DNA of 64,000 nt, taken from the NCBI RefSeq assembly GCF_014534745.1, contig NZ_JACVVP010000016.1, positions 1-64,000 on the forward strand, read 5' to 3'. A program made the translations under genes and the position numbers. The notes beneath the pieces are model-generated. The model did not search any database and was not told where the DNA came from. It saw nothing but the letters and a program-made list of their open reading frames with translations. This DNA is from Flammeovirga sp. EKP202. GTDB lineage: Bacteria > Bacteroidota > Bacteroidia > Cytophagales > Flammeovirgaceae. Position 1 is the first letter of the stretch, and each line of letters opens with the position of its first letter. Shown in pieces: positions 1 to 7,873 of this stretch.

Positions 1-1
1 A

Positions 2-370
2 TCAGAAAATGCAAATAGATTACGAGCAAAAGCCACTCACTTTTTAAAAACGGAAGAAGGGAAAAAGAAAAGTAAAATGAGAGGACATGATATTGAAACC
101 GTTTTTGGCCATCTAAAAAAGAACTTGAAATTAGATTCATTTCTTCTAAGAGGAAAAGATAATGTAAATATAGAAATGCTACTATTTACTATATCTTACA
201 ATCTGATAAAGTTATTAAAGTCCGGATTTCTATTAAGGGGAGAACAACTCATAGTTCTTCTTTATGCTTATTTATATCGACGCAATAAATGGTTGAAAAT
301 AAAAAACTCTTCATTTTTAAACTGTTTATGTTCATACGATTTAAAAATGAAGAGTATTTGGAATTTTTGA
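2..370 (+). CDS. IS1182-family DDE transposase, C-terminal part (cut by window edge)
   Basis: The frame is open from the first bases of the window; the internal ATG at 77 is not the real start. The visible 122 residues contain the C-terminal transposase signature: an RGHDIETVFGHLK stretch carrying the last acidic residue of the DDE triad (E of IETVFG), a FLLRG motif, and a hydrophobic EMLLFTISYNLIK segment typical of IS1182/IS1380-like transposases. The tail is lysine- and arginine-rich. I see no frameshift in the visible part. Whether the whole gene is intact cannot be judged. The family assignment is from motif memory and IS5-group relatives are possible. Confidence 0.7.
   Translation, partial: SENANRLRAKATHFLKTEEGKKKSKMRGHDIETVFGHLKKNLKLDSFLLRGKDNVNIEMLLFTISYNLIKLLKSGFLLRGEQLIVLLYAYLYRRNKWLKIKNSSFLNCLCSYDLKMKSIWNF
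306..355 (+). repeat. perfect 16-bp hairpin inside the transposase 3' end
   Basis: Bases 306-321 (ACTCTTCATTTTTAAA) are the exact reverse complement of 340-355, with an 18-base loop. The structure lies within the last codons of the transposase and ends 13 bases before its stop region. No T-run follows directly, so it is not a classical intrinsic terminator. It could protect the mRNA 3' end or impede transcripts crossing the element. Confidence 0.7.
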
Positions 371-628
371 TGGTTTTGCGACAGCCCCTTTTTTTTTAAA
401 AAAAAAGAATATATTTTACCAAAAACACTAATAATCCCTTAATAAATGATAACGACTACTAGAATCCATAAATAGCCCTATCAGTACGGAAAATGCATTT
501 TGGAGGGATCTCGAGTAAAAAATTGTCTATTTAGTGGACTGGATACGTTTTCTTTCATTTTTTATTCAAAAATAATTTATTGTTTTCCAATTGGTTAAAA
601 AAATAATACAAAAAACTTTATTTTTTCT

Positions 629-661
629 TTTGCATTGTTCGAAAACAATCTGCTATATTTG
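629..661 (+). promoter_or_regulatory. Bacteroidota promoter for the tRNA gene
   Basis: TTTG at 629-632 is followed after 21 bases by TATATTTG at 654-661. This matches the Bacteroidota sigma-ABfr consensus (TTTG, about 19-21 bases, TAnnTTTG). The predicted transcription start is near 668, about 15 bases before the tRNA 5' end. It is the best promoter match in the window. Confidence 0.75.
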
Positions 662-682
662 CAACGCTTTCAAGGAAAAGCA

Positions 683-756
683 GCTCCCATAGCTCAGTTG
701 GTTAGAGCATCTGACTCATAATCAGAGGGTCACAGGTTCGAGCCCTGTTGGGAGCA
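683..756 (+). tRNA. tRNA with CAU anticodon (tRNA-Met, elongator, or tRNA-Ile2)
   Basis: This is a full cloverleaf. Acceptor stem GCTCCCA (683-689) pairs perfectly with TGGGAGC (749-755), with discriminator A at 756. A standard D-arm contains AGCTCAGTTGGTTAGAGC. Anticodon stem TCTGA/TCAGA encloses loop CTCATAA (anticodon CAT). The T-arm is ACAGG-TTCGAGC-CCTGT. CCA is not encoded. The CAU anticodon could be elongator methionine or lysidine-modified isoleucine. A non-initiator is indicated because the 1-72 pair is G-C. Deciding Met versus Ile2 needs comparison with the other CAU tRNAs of the genome or a TilS-identity check. Confidence 0.95.
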
Positions 757-764
757 CTTAATGG

Positions 765-795
765 GGCTAACAATTGTATTGTTAGCCTTTTTTTT
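765..795 (+). terminator. intrinsic terminator of the tRNA transcript
   Basis: GGCTAACAA (765-773) pairs with TTGTTAGCC (779-787) around a 5-base loop and is followed directly by eight T. Confidence 0.9.
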
Positions 796-937
796 GCTTT
801 GTAGAAAATAGATTAGTTATTTAATTCTAATTTATACTGAATATGTCGATTTTATTTACTAAAATTGCATCTTGCATAGTATCTATAATGCATACAGGAA
901 AAAATTTAATGTCAACACTTTAGTTTTACCAATCCCT

Positions 938-1729
938 ATGGAGAATACCGTCGCCCAAAGAATCGAGGCGCTTTCGAAAGTTCAACAAATCGACAGCGAA
1001 CTAGATGCAATCCGCAAATTACGCGGCGACTTGCCGGAAGAAGTTCAAGACTTAGAGGATGAAATCGTACGTTTTGAAACTCGTATCGATAACCTTAATG
1101 CAGATCTTGGTAGCACAGAGGCAAATATTGAACAGTTAAAAGGTAAAATTCAAGATTTCAAGAAGCGTATTACATATCTTGAAGAGCAACAAATGAATGT
1201 TAGAAATAACAGAGAATTTGATGCCATCAACAAAGAGATGGAAATGCTTGATCTTGATATACAAGTTGCACAAAAGAAAATTCGTGATAACGAGGCTGAT
1301 GGCAAAGTGAAGCGTGATAAAATCGTTAATACGAAAGAAGCTTTAGAAGAACGTAGAAAAGATCTACAAGCGAAGAAAGCTGAACTTGACGAAATTATGG
1401 CGGAAAGTGAAGTGGACGAGCAAAAGCTTTTGAAGCAACGTGATAAGGCAACGAAACATCTTGATGAGAGATTATTAAGATCATATAATAAGATTAGAGA
1501 GAATTCTTCAAATGGATTAGCTGTAGTATCTGTAAAAAGAGGTGCTTGTGGTGGTTGTTTCGCAACTGTTCCTCCACAACGTCAAGCAGATATTCGTGAG
1601 AAAAAGAAACTAATCGTTTGTGAGCACTGCGGTAGAGTTCTTACTGAAGTAGAAGTGATCGAGGAAGTTGAAGCAGCTCCTAAGAGACGTTCTACAAGAG
1701 GTAGAAAAGCTACGGCTAAGAAAAAGTAA
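938..1729 (+). CDS. C4-type zinc-ribbon coiled-coil protein (CdsZ/HP0958-like)
   Basis: This 263-residue protein belongs to the zf-RING_7 family, which is widespread in bacteria. Some members (CdsZ, HP0958) act as chaperone or RNA-binding adaptors; in Bacteroidota the role is unknown. Residues about 15-180 are a long charged coiled coil. The C-terminus holds the zinc ribbon: C204-x2-C207 and C228-x2-C231. It ends in a basic tail rich in Arg and Lys. I chose the ATG at 938 because homologues begin with a short MExTVAQRIEAL-like lead; the upstream in-frame ATG at 872 adds 22 atypical residues. It is a single gene closed by a terminator. Homologues often neighbour nif3, which here lies 16 kb away. 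Confidence 0.85.
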   Translation: MENTVAQRIEALSKVQQIDSELDAIRKLRGDLPEEVQDLEDEIVRFETRIDNLNADLGSTEANIEQLKGKIQDFKKRITYLEEQQMNVRNNREFDAINKEMEMLDLDIQVAQKKIRDNEADGKVKRDKIVNTKEALEERRKDLQAKKAELDEIMAESEVDEQKLLKQRDKATKHLDERLLRSYNKIRENSSNGLAVVSVKRGACGGCFATVPPQRQADIREKKKLIVCEHCGRVLTEVEVIEEVEAAPKRRSTRGRKATAKKK

Positions 1730-1748
1730 TTTCATTACTGACAAAAAT

Positions 1749-1778
1749 AGCCCGATAATTACCTATCGGGCTTTTTTT
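1749..1778 (+). terminator. intrinsic terminator
   Basis: AGCCCGATA (1749-1757) pairs with TATCGGGCT (1764-1772) around a 6-base loop, followed by a T-run. It closes the zinc-ribbon gene. Confidence 0.9.
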
Positions 1779-1814
1779 GTTTATTTACTGTACTGACCCT
1801 TATTTTTTATTATT

Positions 1815-2426
1815 ATGAAAATCATTTGCATTGGTCGTAATTACGTAGACCACATTGAAGAACTAAACAATGAACGACCAACTCAACCTGTTATTTTCTC
1901 TAAGCCAGACACAGCTGTTTTGAGAAATAACGCTCCTTTTTATTATCCAGAATTTTCTGAAGATATACATCATGAGGTTGAATTAGTAATAAAAATCTGC
2001 AAAGAGGGAAAATACATTCAAGAAAAATTTGCTCATCGTTACTACGACGAAGTTGCCCTTGGCATTGATTTCACGGCAAGAGATGTTCAAAAACAATTGA
2101 AAGACAAAGGACTTCCTTGGGACCTTGCAAAAGGTTTTAATGGCAGTGCACCTATTTCGGCTTTCCAACCCATATCCAATTTCGAATCCATTCAAAATAT
2201 TAATTTTAGTGTAAAACTAAATGGAGAAGAAAAGCAGAATGGAAATTCAAAGATGATGCTTTGGAATGTAGATGAAATCATTTCATTCGTCTCAAAATAT
2301 ATTACGTTAAGAAAAGGCGATCTCATTTTCACGGGCACACCAAAAGGTGTTTCTCCAGTGAAAATAGGCGACCGTATTGAAGGTTTTATCGAAGATCAAA
2401 AATTATTAGACTTCGAGGTTAAATAG
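1815..2426 (+). CDS. fumarylacetoacetate hydrolase (FAH) family protein
   Basis: This 203-residue protein is the single-domain size of the FAHD1/YcgM branch, whose members are acylpyruvate hydrolases or oxaloacetate decarboxylases using Mg2+. The metal-binding triad is visible: E54 and E56 in HEVELV and D85 in GIDFTARD, with the family's 29-residue spacing. K106 of the KGFNGS loop and the C-terminal TGTPKGV signature are present. The protein is cytosolic with no signal peptide. It starts about 36 bases after the preceding terminator, and the next gene begins 12 bases downstream, so it may lead a short operon with the serine hydrolase and RNA methylase. The substrate cannot be read from sequence. 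Confidence 0.88.
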   Translation: MKIICIGRNYVDHIEELNNERPTQPVIFSKPDTAVLRNNAPFYYPEFSEDIHHEVELVIKICKEGKYIQEKFAHRYYDEVALGIDFTARDVQKQLKDKGLPWDLAKGFNGSAPISAFQPISNFESIQNINFSVKLNGEEKQNGNSKMMLWNVDEIISFVSKYITLRKGDLIFTGTPKGVSPVKIGDRIEGFIEDQKLLDFEVK

Positions 2427-2438
2427 TATTTCTTATTT

Positions 2439-3593
2439 GTGCGTACTTTAAATTCACTCTTTCTTTTACTTTTTTGTTTTTGGATTACTTTGGGGTGCCA
2501 AAAACAACAAGAAGTAAAGGAAGAAATAGTAGAAGATAATACCAGCGTCGACATTGATTCTTTATCGAAGGAAGAACTAGATCATTTTCAACATATATTC
2601 GACTCTACATTTACTAAACTCCAAAAAACAAGACGATTTAATGGTGTTGTTTTAGGAGCAAAAAATAAACAAATCGTCTACAAAAAGGCATTTGGTTATA
2701 GAGATGTTAGGAGAAGAACAAAATTAGAAGAAAGTGATATTTTCCAATTGGCTTCAGTCTCAAAACAGTTTACCGCTAGTGCTATTTTAATGTTGGAGCA
2801 AGATTCTTTACTATCTATCAACGACTCCATCAATAAATTCTTTCCCGATTTTCCCTATCCTGGAATCACTATTAAGATGCTTCTTGATCACCGATCTGGG
2901 CTACCTAATTACATCTATTTAATGGACAGGGAATTGAAAGATAAACACACTCCTATCGACAATCAATTGTGCATAGATTATATGTACGAGCACAAGCCTG
3001 GCAAATATGGATCACCAGACGGTAGGTTCAAATATTCCAATTCAGGTTACATGCTTCTTGCTTCTATTGTCGAAAAGGTATCGGGATATCCATTTTCAAC
3101 CTTCTTAAAAGAAAGAATTTTCACACCTTTACAGATGGATTCTACATTTACTTTCGATCCTGTAAAAGTACAACAAGATAATATCCCTTATGGACATACA
3201 GGCCGGGGCAGAAAGTTTGAAGAATACATGTTGGATGGTGTTTTGGGAGATAAAAGTGTATATTCAAATGTTGAAGATCTTTTCAAATGGCATAAAGCAC
3301 TTTTAGGAGATTCAATCTTAAGTGTTGAAAGTAAAGAAAAAGCTTTTACCTTTCATAGCCCTAAACGAAAAAGTAAATATAACTATGGTTTTGGATGGAG
3401 GTTATTTAAACCTTCTGATGGAACAAAAGTTGTTTACCATGGAGGTTGGTGGAGAGGTTATTCTACCCTCTTTGTACATTATCCTGAGTCAGAAGCATTT
3501 TTAATTATCCTAACAAATAGAGTAAATCACTCTTATGTTAATACTAACCATGTTTTTGATGCATTAGAAATTCCAGAATTTAGAAGAAGATAA
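2439..3593 (+). CDS. serine hydrolase lipoprotein, class C beta-lactamase/penicillin-binding fold
   Basis: This is a 384-residue predicted lipoprotein: a hydrophobic leader is followed by a lipobox with C20. The GTG start at 2439 is needed to retain this leader. The beta-lactamase-related domain covers roughly residues 50-375. Catalytic S106-x-x-K109 lies in LASVSKQF, Y199-S-N201 is the second motif, and H334-G-G336 is the third. This family includes class C beta-lactamases, D-alanyl-peptidases and esterases, and motifs alone do not separate them. A beta-lactamase phenotype should not be assumed. It sits 12 bases after the FAH gene and 13 before the methylase. Confidence 0.85.
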   Translation: MRTLNSLFLLLFCFWITLGCQKQQEVKEEIVEDNTSVDIDSLSKEELDHFQHIFDSTFTKLQKTRRFNGVVLGAKNKQIVYKKAFGYRDVRRRTKLEESDIFQLASVSKQFTASAILMLEQDSLLSINDSINKFFPDFPYPGITIKMLLDHRSGLPNYIYLMDRELKDKHTPIDNQLCIDYMYEHKPGKYGSPDGRFKYSNSGYMLLASIVEKVSGYPFSTFLKERIFTPLQMDSTFTFDPVKVQQDNIPYGHTGRGRKFEEYMLDGVLGDKSVYSNVEDLFKWHKALLGDSILSVESKEKAFTFHSPKRKSKYNYGFGWRLFKPSDGTKVVYHGGWWRGYSTLFVHYPESEAFLIILTNRVNHSYVNTNHVFDALEIPEFRRR

Positions 3594-3606
3594 ATTAGAT
3601 AAGCCA

Positions 3607-4356
3607 GTGAATAAGCGTTGGAGTAAAGAAACCAGAGCATTATTGCAAAAGAAAAAACGTAAAGAGACTAATCGTTTTATTGTTGAAGGATATAAAAATT
3701 TGGAAGAACTTTTTAGGTCGCCCTTAAAAATTCATGCCCTTTTTTATACTGAAAAGCTAAATGCATTACTCAATGAGAATCTTATTAGTTCAATTTCTGT
3801 TGTTGATGAAACAACACCTGAATTACTAAAACAAAATGGCAACCTACAAACCAACGACACTGGACTCGCTGTAGTTGAAACTCCTACTTTCGATCTTCCC
3901 ACAGCTGAAGAACTTCCTAATTTCTGCTTGGCATTAGATGATGTACGTGATCCTGGTAACCTTGGTACTATTCTAAGAGTGGCTGATTGGTATGGCATTA
4001 AAGACATCTTCTTATCAAAACAATGTACTGATCCATTTTCTCCAAAAGTTGTCGCTTCTACAATGGGGGCATTCAGTAGAATACAAACACATATTGTAGA
4101 CCTTCCAGAACTTTTGAGGAAGTATAAAAATGAGGGCATCCAAATTATTGGAGCAGACATGGATGGTAAAGACATTCACCAATTTATTCCTGATCAAAAG
4201 TCTATAATGGTAATGGGAAGTGAATCACATGGTATTAGTGAAGAAGTACATCAAGTGCTTTCGACCAAAATCACCATACCAAAATACGGAGAAGCGGAAT
4301 CTTTAAATGTTGCAATTGCTACAGCTATTATCTGCGATAATATAAAACGTGTTTGA
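3607..4356 (+). CDS. TrmH/SpoU-family RNA 2'-O-methyltransferase
   Basis: This 249-residue SPOUT-fold methylase acts on rRNA or tRNA ribose 2'-O with SAM. Residues 1-95 are an N-terminal substrate-binding domain (an EGYKNL-type L30e-like fold). The catalytic knot shows all three motifs: motif 1 DPGNLGTILR (115-124), motif 2 MGSESHGIS, and motif 3 with ESLNVAIATAI near the C-terminus. The start is GTG at 3607, supported by the typical NKRWSKETR-like opening of these enzymes. The target base cannot be assigned; RlmB-like and TsnR-like relatives share these motifs. Confidence 0.88.
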   Translation: MNKRWSKETRALLQKKKRKETNRFIVEGYKNLEELFRSPLKIHALFYTEKLNALLNENLISSISVVDETTPELLKQNGNLQTNDTGLAVVETPTFDLPTAEELPNFCLALDDVRDPGNLGTILRVADWYGIKDIFLSKQCTDPFSPKVVASTMGAFSRIQTHIVDLPELLRKYKNEGIQIIGADMDGKDIHQFIPDQKSIMVMGSESHGISEEVHQVLSTKITIPKYGEAESLNVAIATAIICDNIKRV

Positions 4357-4438
4357 CATTTATTGTGAATTCTAAATGAATCATTTATAGTACGATTTAT
4401 GTTAATACTATAGAATTACTTATAACATAATCAATACT

Positions 4439-5254
4439 ATGAATATCAAATACTTTATCACTATAACTAATCATGCACCAAATTTTGACAACTCAAACAT
4501 TGTTTCATTCGCACCAACTGGAGGTAACAGTTTAGCAACTTGGGTAAAATTGGATAAGAAATTTAAATGGGTAGATAAAGTATTAAAGATCAACACTGAC
4601 GTATGTTTATATACAAATGAGGAAATCTCACTTGAAACAGCCGCTCATTGGGTTTTGACTGAGTTTAGGGTAATGGAAAAATTCATTTGGAAAGATACTG
4701 TAGCCTATTCACATCAGGAATTAATTAGCATGGCCAACTTAGAAAACAAGCTTCCTTGGAAAGATGTTGCTTTTGCTGATCGTTTGATATTCGATGAAAA
4801 ATATCCTGAAAATTATCATTTCGCCAAAAAAGTAAATCCCCTAGCATTGTCTATTGACAGAAATATCAATAAGATGCTTAGAAAAGCGGATCGTTCAATA
4901 CTCGTAAATAAAATTAATGACGAGCTCAATTTATTTATCATACCCTTCCATGACAACCTTGTATTTGAAGAAATTTTACATGTCATGAACAACCTTCTGA
5001 TAGGTGGTCAAGATGATATTTATAAATTAGAAGCTCGTTTTCAAGAAGCTCAACATGTAGTTGGATTAAAAAAAGTTGGTCAAAAGATTATTCAAAACAT
5101 CAAAATTTCAAATAAGAAAACGGGAAACTATATTTTTGGTGTTATCAATGCCAATCATCATAAAACAAAAAACCTTCTTGATTTTGCAATTGAAGATCTA
5201 GATGATGTATCCAACCACATCCATCAAATTATTGATGAATCGCTCAATCAATAA
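4439..5254 (+). CDS. uncharacterised 271-residue protein
   Basis: I do not recognise this protein. It has no signal peptide and no membrane segment. The N-terminal half has several tryptophans (ATWVKL, FKWVDK, AAHWVL, FIWKDT, LPWKDV). The C-terminal half is helical and charged. An acidic HIHQIIDESLNQ tail ends the protein. Codon use resembles its neighbours, so it is unlikely to be a spurious frame. It is a monocistronic gene with about 80 bases upstream and 140 downstream before murQ. Confidence 0.7.
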   Translation: MNIKYFITITNHAPNFDNSNIVSFAPTGGNSLATWVKLDKKFKWVDKVLKINTDVCLYTNEEISLETAAHWVLTEFRVMEKFIWKDTVAYSHQELISMANLENKLPWKDVAFADRLIFDEKYPENYHFAKKVNPLALSIDRNINKMLRKADRSILVNKINDELNLFIIPFHDNLVFEEILHVMNNLLIGGQDDIYKLEARFQEAQHVVGLKKVGQKIIQNIKISNKKTGNYIFGVINANHHKTKNLLDFAIEDLDDVSNHIHQIIDESLNQ

Positions 5255-5332
5255 TACAAAGAAGATCTAATTTTATCTTCTTACAAAAATCCAAAAGATA
5301 TGTACGTCACTATGATGCAAAACTATTTCGTG

Positions 5333-5340
5333 TATATTTG
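5333..5340 (+). promoter_or_regulatory. putative -7 element for murQ
   Basis: TATATTTG matches TAnnTTTG exactly and lies 57 bases upstream of the murQ ATG in a 142-base gap. No clear -33 TTTG at the expected spacing was seen. Confidence 0.5.
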
Positions 5341-5396
5341 TAACGCATAATCACAACAAACAATCTTTATAAAAAGTTATACAATACTTTACAAAA

Positions 5397-6203
5397 ATGA
5401 TTACAGAGTCATCCTCAAATTATAATAACCTTGAGAAGATGGATGTAAATACCCTTTTACATAGCATTAATCAAGAAGATCAAACTGTACCTTTAGCTGT
5501 AGAAAAAGCAATCCCTCAAATTGAAGCCTTGGTAAATGAAATTGTACCAAGAATGAAAAAAGGAGGAAGATTATTCTATATCGGTGCAGGAACAAGTGGA
5601 CGACTAGGAGTTGTTGATGCTTCGGAATGCCCTCCTACTTTTGGTGTTTCTTTTGACTTAGTTGTTGGGTTGATTGCCGGTGGTGATGGTGCTATTCGTA
5701 AAGCCGTTGAACATGCAGAAGATGATGATCAACAAGCATGGGTGGATTTAGAAAACGAAAATATATCTGAAAACGATACTTTAATTGGTATTGCTGCCTC
5801 TGGTAGAACTCCTTATGTAATTGGTGGACTTGAGAAAGCAAATCAAAATAATATTCTGACGGGTTGTATTGTCTGCAATCCAGGTAGTAAAATGGCAGAA
5901 GTTGCTCAATTTCCAATTGAAACGATAGTCGGACCTGAATTTGTAACTGGAAGCACACGAATGAAAGCGGGTACTGCTCAGAAATTAATCTTAAATATGA
6001 TTTCTACTTCAGTGATGATTCAGCTTGGAAAAGTTGTAGGCAACAAGATGGTCGACATGCAATTGACCAACCACAAATTAGAAGAAAGAGCAATTAAGAT
6101 GGTGATGGACGAAATTAATGTCGACAGAGAAGTTGCTCAAGAATTATTGAGTAAGCACCCTTCTGTAAGACAAGCTACAGAGGCTTATAAAAATAAATCC
6201 TAA
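5397..6203 (+). CDS. murQ: N-acetylmuramic acid 6-phosphate etherase
   Basis: MurQ cleaves the D-lactyl ether of MurNAc-6-P to give GlcNAc-6-P in cell-wall sugar recycling. The 268 residues form one SIS domain. The sugar-phosphate loop GAGTSGRLG (63-71) is followed by ASECPPTFG with catalytic E77. A second acidic residue, E108, lies in HAEDD, and TGSTRMKAGTAQK forms the second phosphate-binding region. The length is slightly under the E. coli enzyme and near the Bacteroidota norm. No MurNAc kinase (AnmK) or PTS gene is adjacent, so the pathway partners must be elsewhere. Confidence 0.95.
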   Translation: MITESSSNYNNLEKMDVNTLLHSINQEDQTVPLAVEKAIPQIEALVNEIVPRMKKGGRLFYIGAGTSGRLGVVDASECPPTFGVSFDLVVGLIAGGDGAIRKAVEHAEDDDQQAWVDLENENISENDTLIGIAASGRTPYVIGGLEKANQNNILTGCIVCNPGSKMAEVAQFPIETIVGPEFVTGSTRMKAGTAQKLILNMISTSVMIQLGKVVGNKMVDMQLTNHKLEERAIKMVMDEINVDREVAQELLSKHPSVRQATEAYKNKS

Positions 6204-6265
6204 AACATCAGCCATTCTTTTTGTCTTTTGTGTATTTTTGATTGAACAACACTCATAATGATATA

Positions 6266-6329
6266 TAAAGTGTTTTACTAAAAATGATAAATAAAAATCT
6301 CAACTTCTCATTTTTGATAAAACACTTTA
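6266..6329. repeat. 22-bp near-perfect intergenic hairpin in the 365-base gap 6204-6568
   Basis: 6266-6287 pairs with 6308-6329: 12 perfect pairs, one C-A mismatch, one G-T, then 8 perfect pairs, with a 20-base loop. No T-run follows on either side, so it is not a standard terminator. The rest of the gap is AT-rich and holds a second patch (6339-6400) with CAAAATTG and GTCTAAA each repeated twice. I see no gene in this gap. The hairpin lies after murQ and about 240 bases before the helicase start, so a structured helicase leader is possible. Confidence 0.6.
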
Positions 6330-6568
6330 AACCCCAATTCAAAATTGGACTAAAATTTAAGTCTAAAAATCTAATTAGGTCTAAATTTCAAAATTGAAAC
6401 AATTCCATTACAGCTATGAAGAGATTAATTTAAACAAATGGAAGTTCTATAGTTGAAAAAAATTTATGTACTCCTATCATTATAATAATGGATATTGCGA
6501 AAGTGCTGTTTCAATTCTACTCTATATGAGTAAAAACATTGATTTTTTAAAAAACAAAAATAATTATT

Positions 6569-7873
6569 GTGACATTCGATGATTTTGAGTTAAATGACGA
6601 TCTTTTAGACGGCATTTACTCCATGAACTTCAGGGAGCCCACTCCCATTCAAGCTCAGGCTATTCCTGCCATTTTAGATGGAAAAGACTTGATTGCTTGC
6701 GCTCAGACCGGTACAGGAAAAACGGCTGCTTTCTTACTTCCTATAATGGACCAAATTCATATGTCAGATTATGATGGAACAGAAACGCACACCATTATCA
6801 TTGTTCCCACTAGAGAATTAGCTTTACAGATTGATTATCAGATCCAAGGATTATCCTATTATACTCCAGTTACGTCAATAGCTGTTTATGGAGGTGATTC
6901 AAGTACATTTTCAAATCAAAGAAATGCACTAAAAACGGGCGTTGATATCATTGTTGCTACTCCTGGAAAATTATTATCACATCTCAATATTGGTGCTAAC
7001 GTTAGTAAGGTTAAAAATCTAATTTTAGATGAAGCTGACCGAATGCTTGATATGGGATTCTATGAGGATATTTTACAAATTGCTTCTCATCTACCGAAGC
7101 AGAGACAGAATGTGTTCTTCTCCGCTACAATGCCTCCAAAGATTAGAACGTTAGCAAAAAAGTTATTGCACAACCCCGTTGAGATAACGATTGCAATTTC
7201 GAAGACTTCAAAAAATGTCACTCAAAAAGCTTTTCTGGTTTATGAAAATCAGAAAAACTTAATGGTTGACTTCTTGGTGCAACAGGAAAATTATGAAAGT
7301 GTCATTATTTTCACTTCCACAAAATCTAAAGTAAAAGAGATCACAGATGCACTTACAAAACGTGGGTTAAGTGTTGAGGGAATAAGTTCCGATTTGGACC
7401 AGAAAGAAAGAGAAGATGTTTTGTTGAGATTTAAAGGACAACAAACAAAAATCTTAGTTGGAACGGATATCATTTCAAGAGGTATTGATGTGGATACGGT
7501 TGAATTAGTAATCAACTTTGATGTCCCAAAAGACCCCGAAGATTATGTGCACCGAGTAGGTAGAACTGCCAGGGCATCTCGTGAAGGTGAAGCAATCACA
7601 TTTATCAACGAAAATCCTAAAGAACAACAATCTTTTGCGAAAATTGAAAATCTGATTCAATTAGAAGTAGAAAAACCTCAGAATCCAGCCTTTTTAGGAC
7701 CAGGTCCATCTTACAACCCCATTGTAAAAAGGAATAATAATAACAGAAGAAAATTCCACGGAAAAAAGAAGAACTTCAATAACAATACTTCCGGAGGTAA
7801 TAATAGTAATTCAAAGAAAAAATATCACAAAAAACCTTTTAAGAAAGGTCCAAATCGAAATAAAGGTAATTAA
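6569..7873 (+). CDS. DEAD-box RNA helicase (RhlE-like)
   Basis: This 434-residue ATP-dependent RNA helicase has the Q-motif (PTPIQ), motif I AQTGTGKT (45-52), motif Ia PTRELALQ, motif II DEAD (154-157), motif III SAT, and motif VI HRVGRTAR. The tail after about residue 385 is Asn/Lys-rich and strongly basic, as in Bacteroidota RhlE/CsdA-type helicases, where it binds RNA and may be induced in cold. The GTG start at 6569 is required to keep the N-terminal FDDFEL segment that precedes the Q-motif. Its last 4 bases overlap the end of the convergent GGGP synthase gene. A long leader (about 360 bases) precedes it. Confidence 0.93.
   Translation: MTFDDFELNDDLLDGIYSMNFREPTPIQAQAIPAILDGKDLIACAQTGTGKTAAFLLPIMDQIHMSDYDGTETHTIIIVPTRELALQIDYQIQGLSYYTPVTSIAVYGGDSSTFSNQRNALKTGVDIIVATPGKLLSHLNIGANVSKVKNLILDEADRMLDMGFYEDILQIASHLPKQRQNVFFSATMPPKIRTLAKKLLHNPVEITIAISKTSKNVTQKAFLVYENQKNLMVDFLVQQENYESVIIFTSTKSKVKEITDALTKRGLSVEGISSDLDQKEREDVLLRFKGQQTKILVGTDIISRGIDVDTVELVINFDVPKDPEDYVHRVGRTARASREGEAITFINENPKEQQSFAKIENLIQLEVEKPQNPAFLGPGPSYNPIVKRNNNNRRKFHGKKKNFNNNTSGGNNSNSKKKYHKKPFKKGPNRNKGN

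Larger units (their letters stand above)
1..388 (+). mobile_element. right end of an IS1182-like insertion sequence
   Basis: The window opens inside a transposase reading frame that stops at 370. About 15 bases later comes a GCGACAGCCCC-type end, followed by a T-tract/A-tract. That end is where I place the right boundary of the element, at about 388; the left end lies outside the window, so neither the inverted repeat nor a target duplication could be verified. Beyond it the sequence becomes ordinary AT-rich intergenic DNA leading to a tRNA promoter. Insertion just upstream of a tRNA gene is common for mobile elements, but nothing here shows site-specificity. Confidence 0.6.

Noticed and set aside
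378-385. GCGACAGC shared by the IS end and the loop of the repeat at 56613-56620
   Set aside because: Eight bases only, in different structural contexts; most likely chance.
2439-3593. Calling the serine hydrolase an antibiotic-resistance beta-lactamase
   Set aside because: SxxK, YxN and HGG motifs are shared with peptidases and esterases; nothing in the sequence favours resistance.
3744-4175. 143-residue minus-strand frame inside the RNA methylase gene
   Set aside because: It lies fully opposite a well-supported gene, its composition is serine-rich shadow, and it shows no domain.
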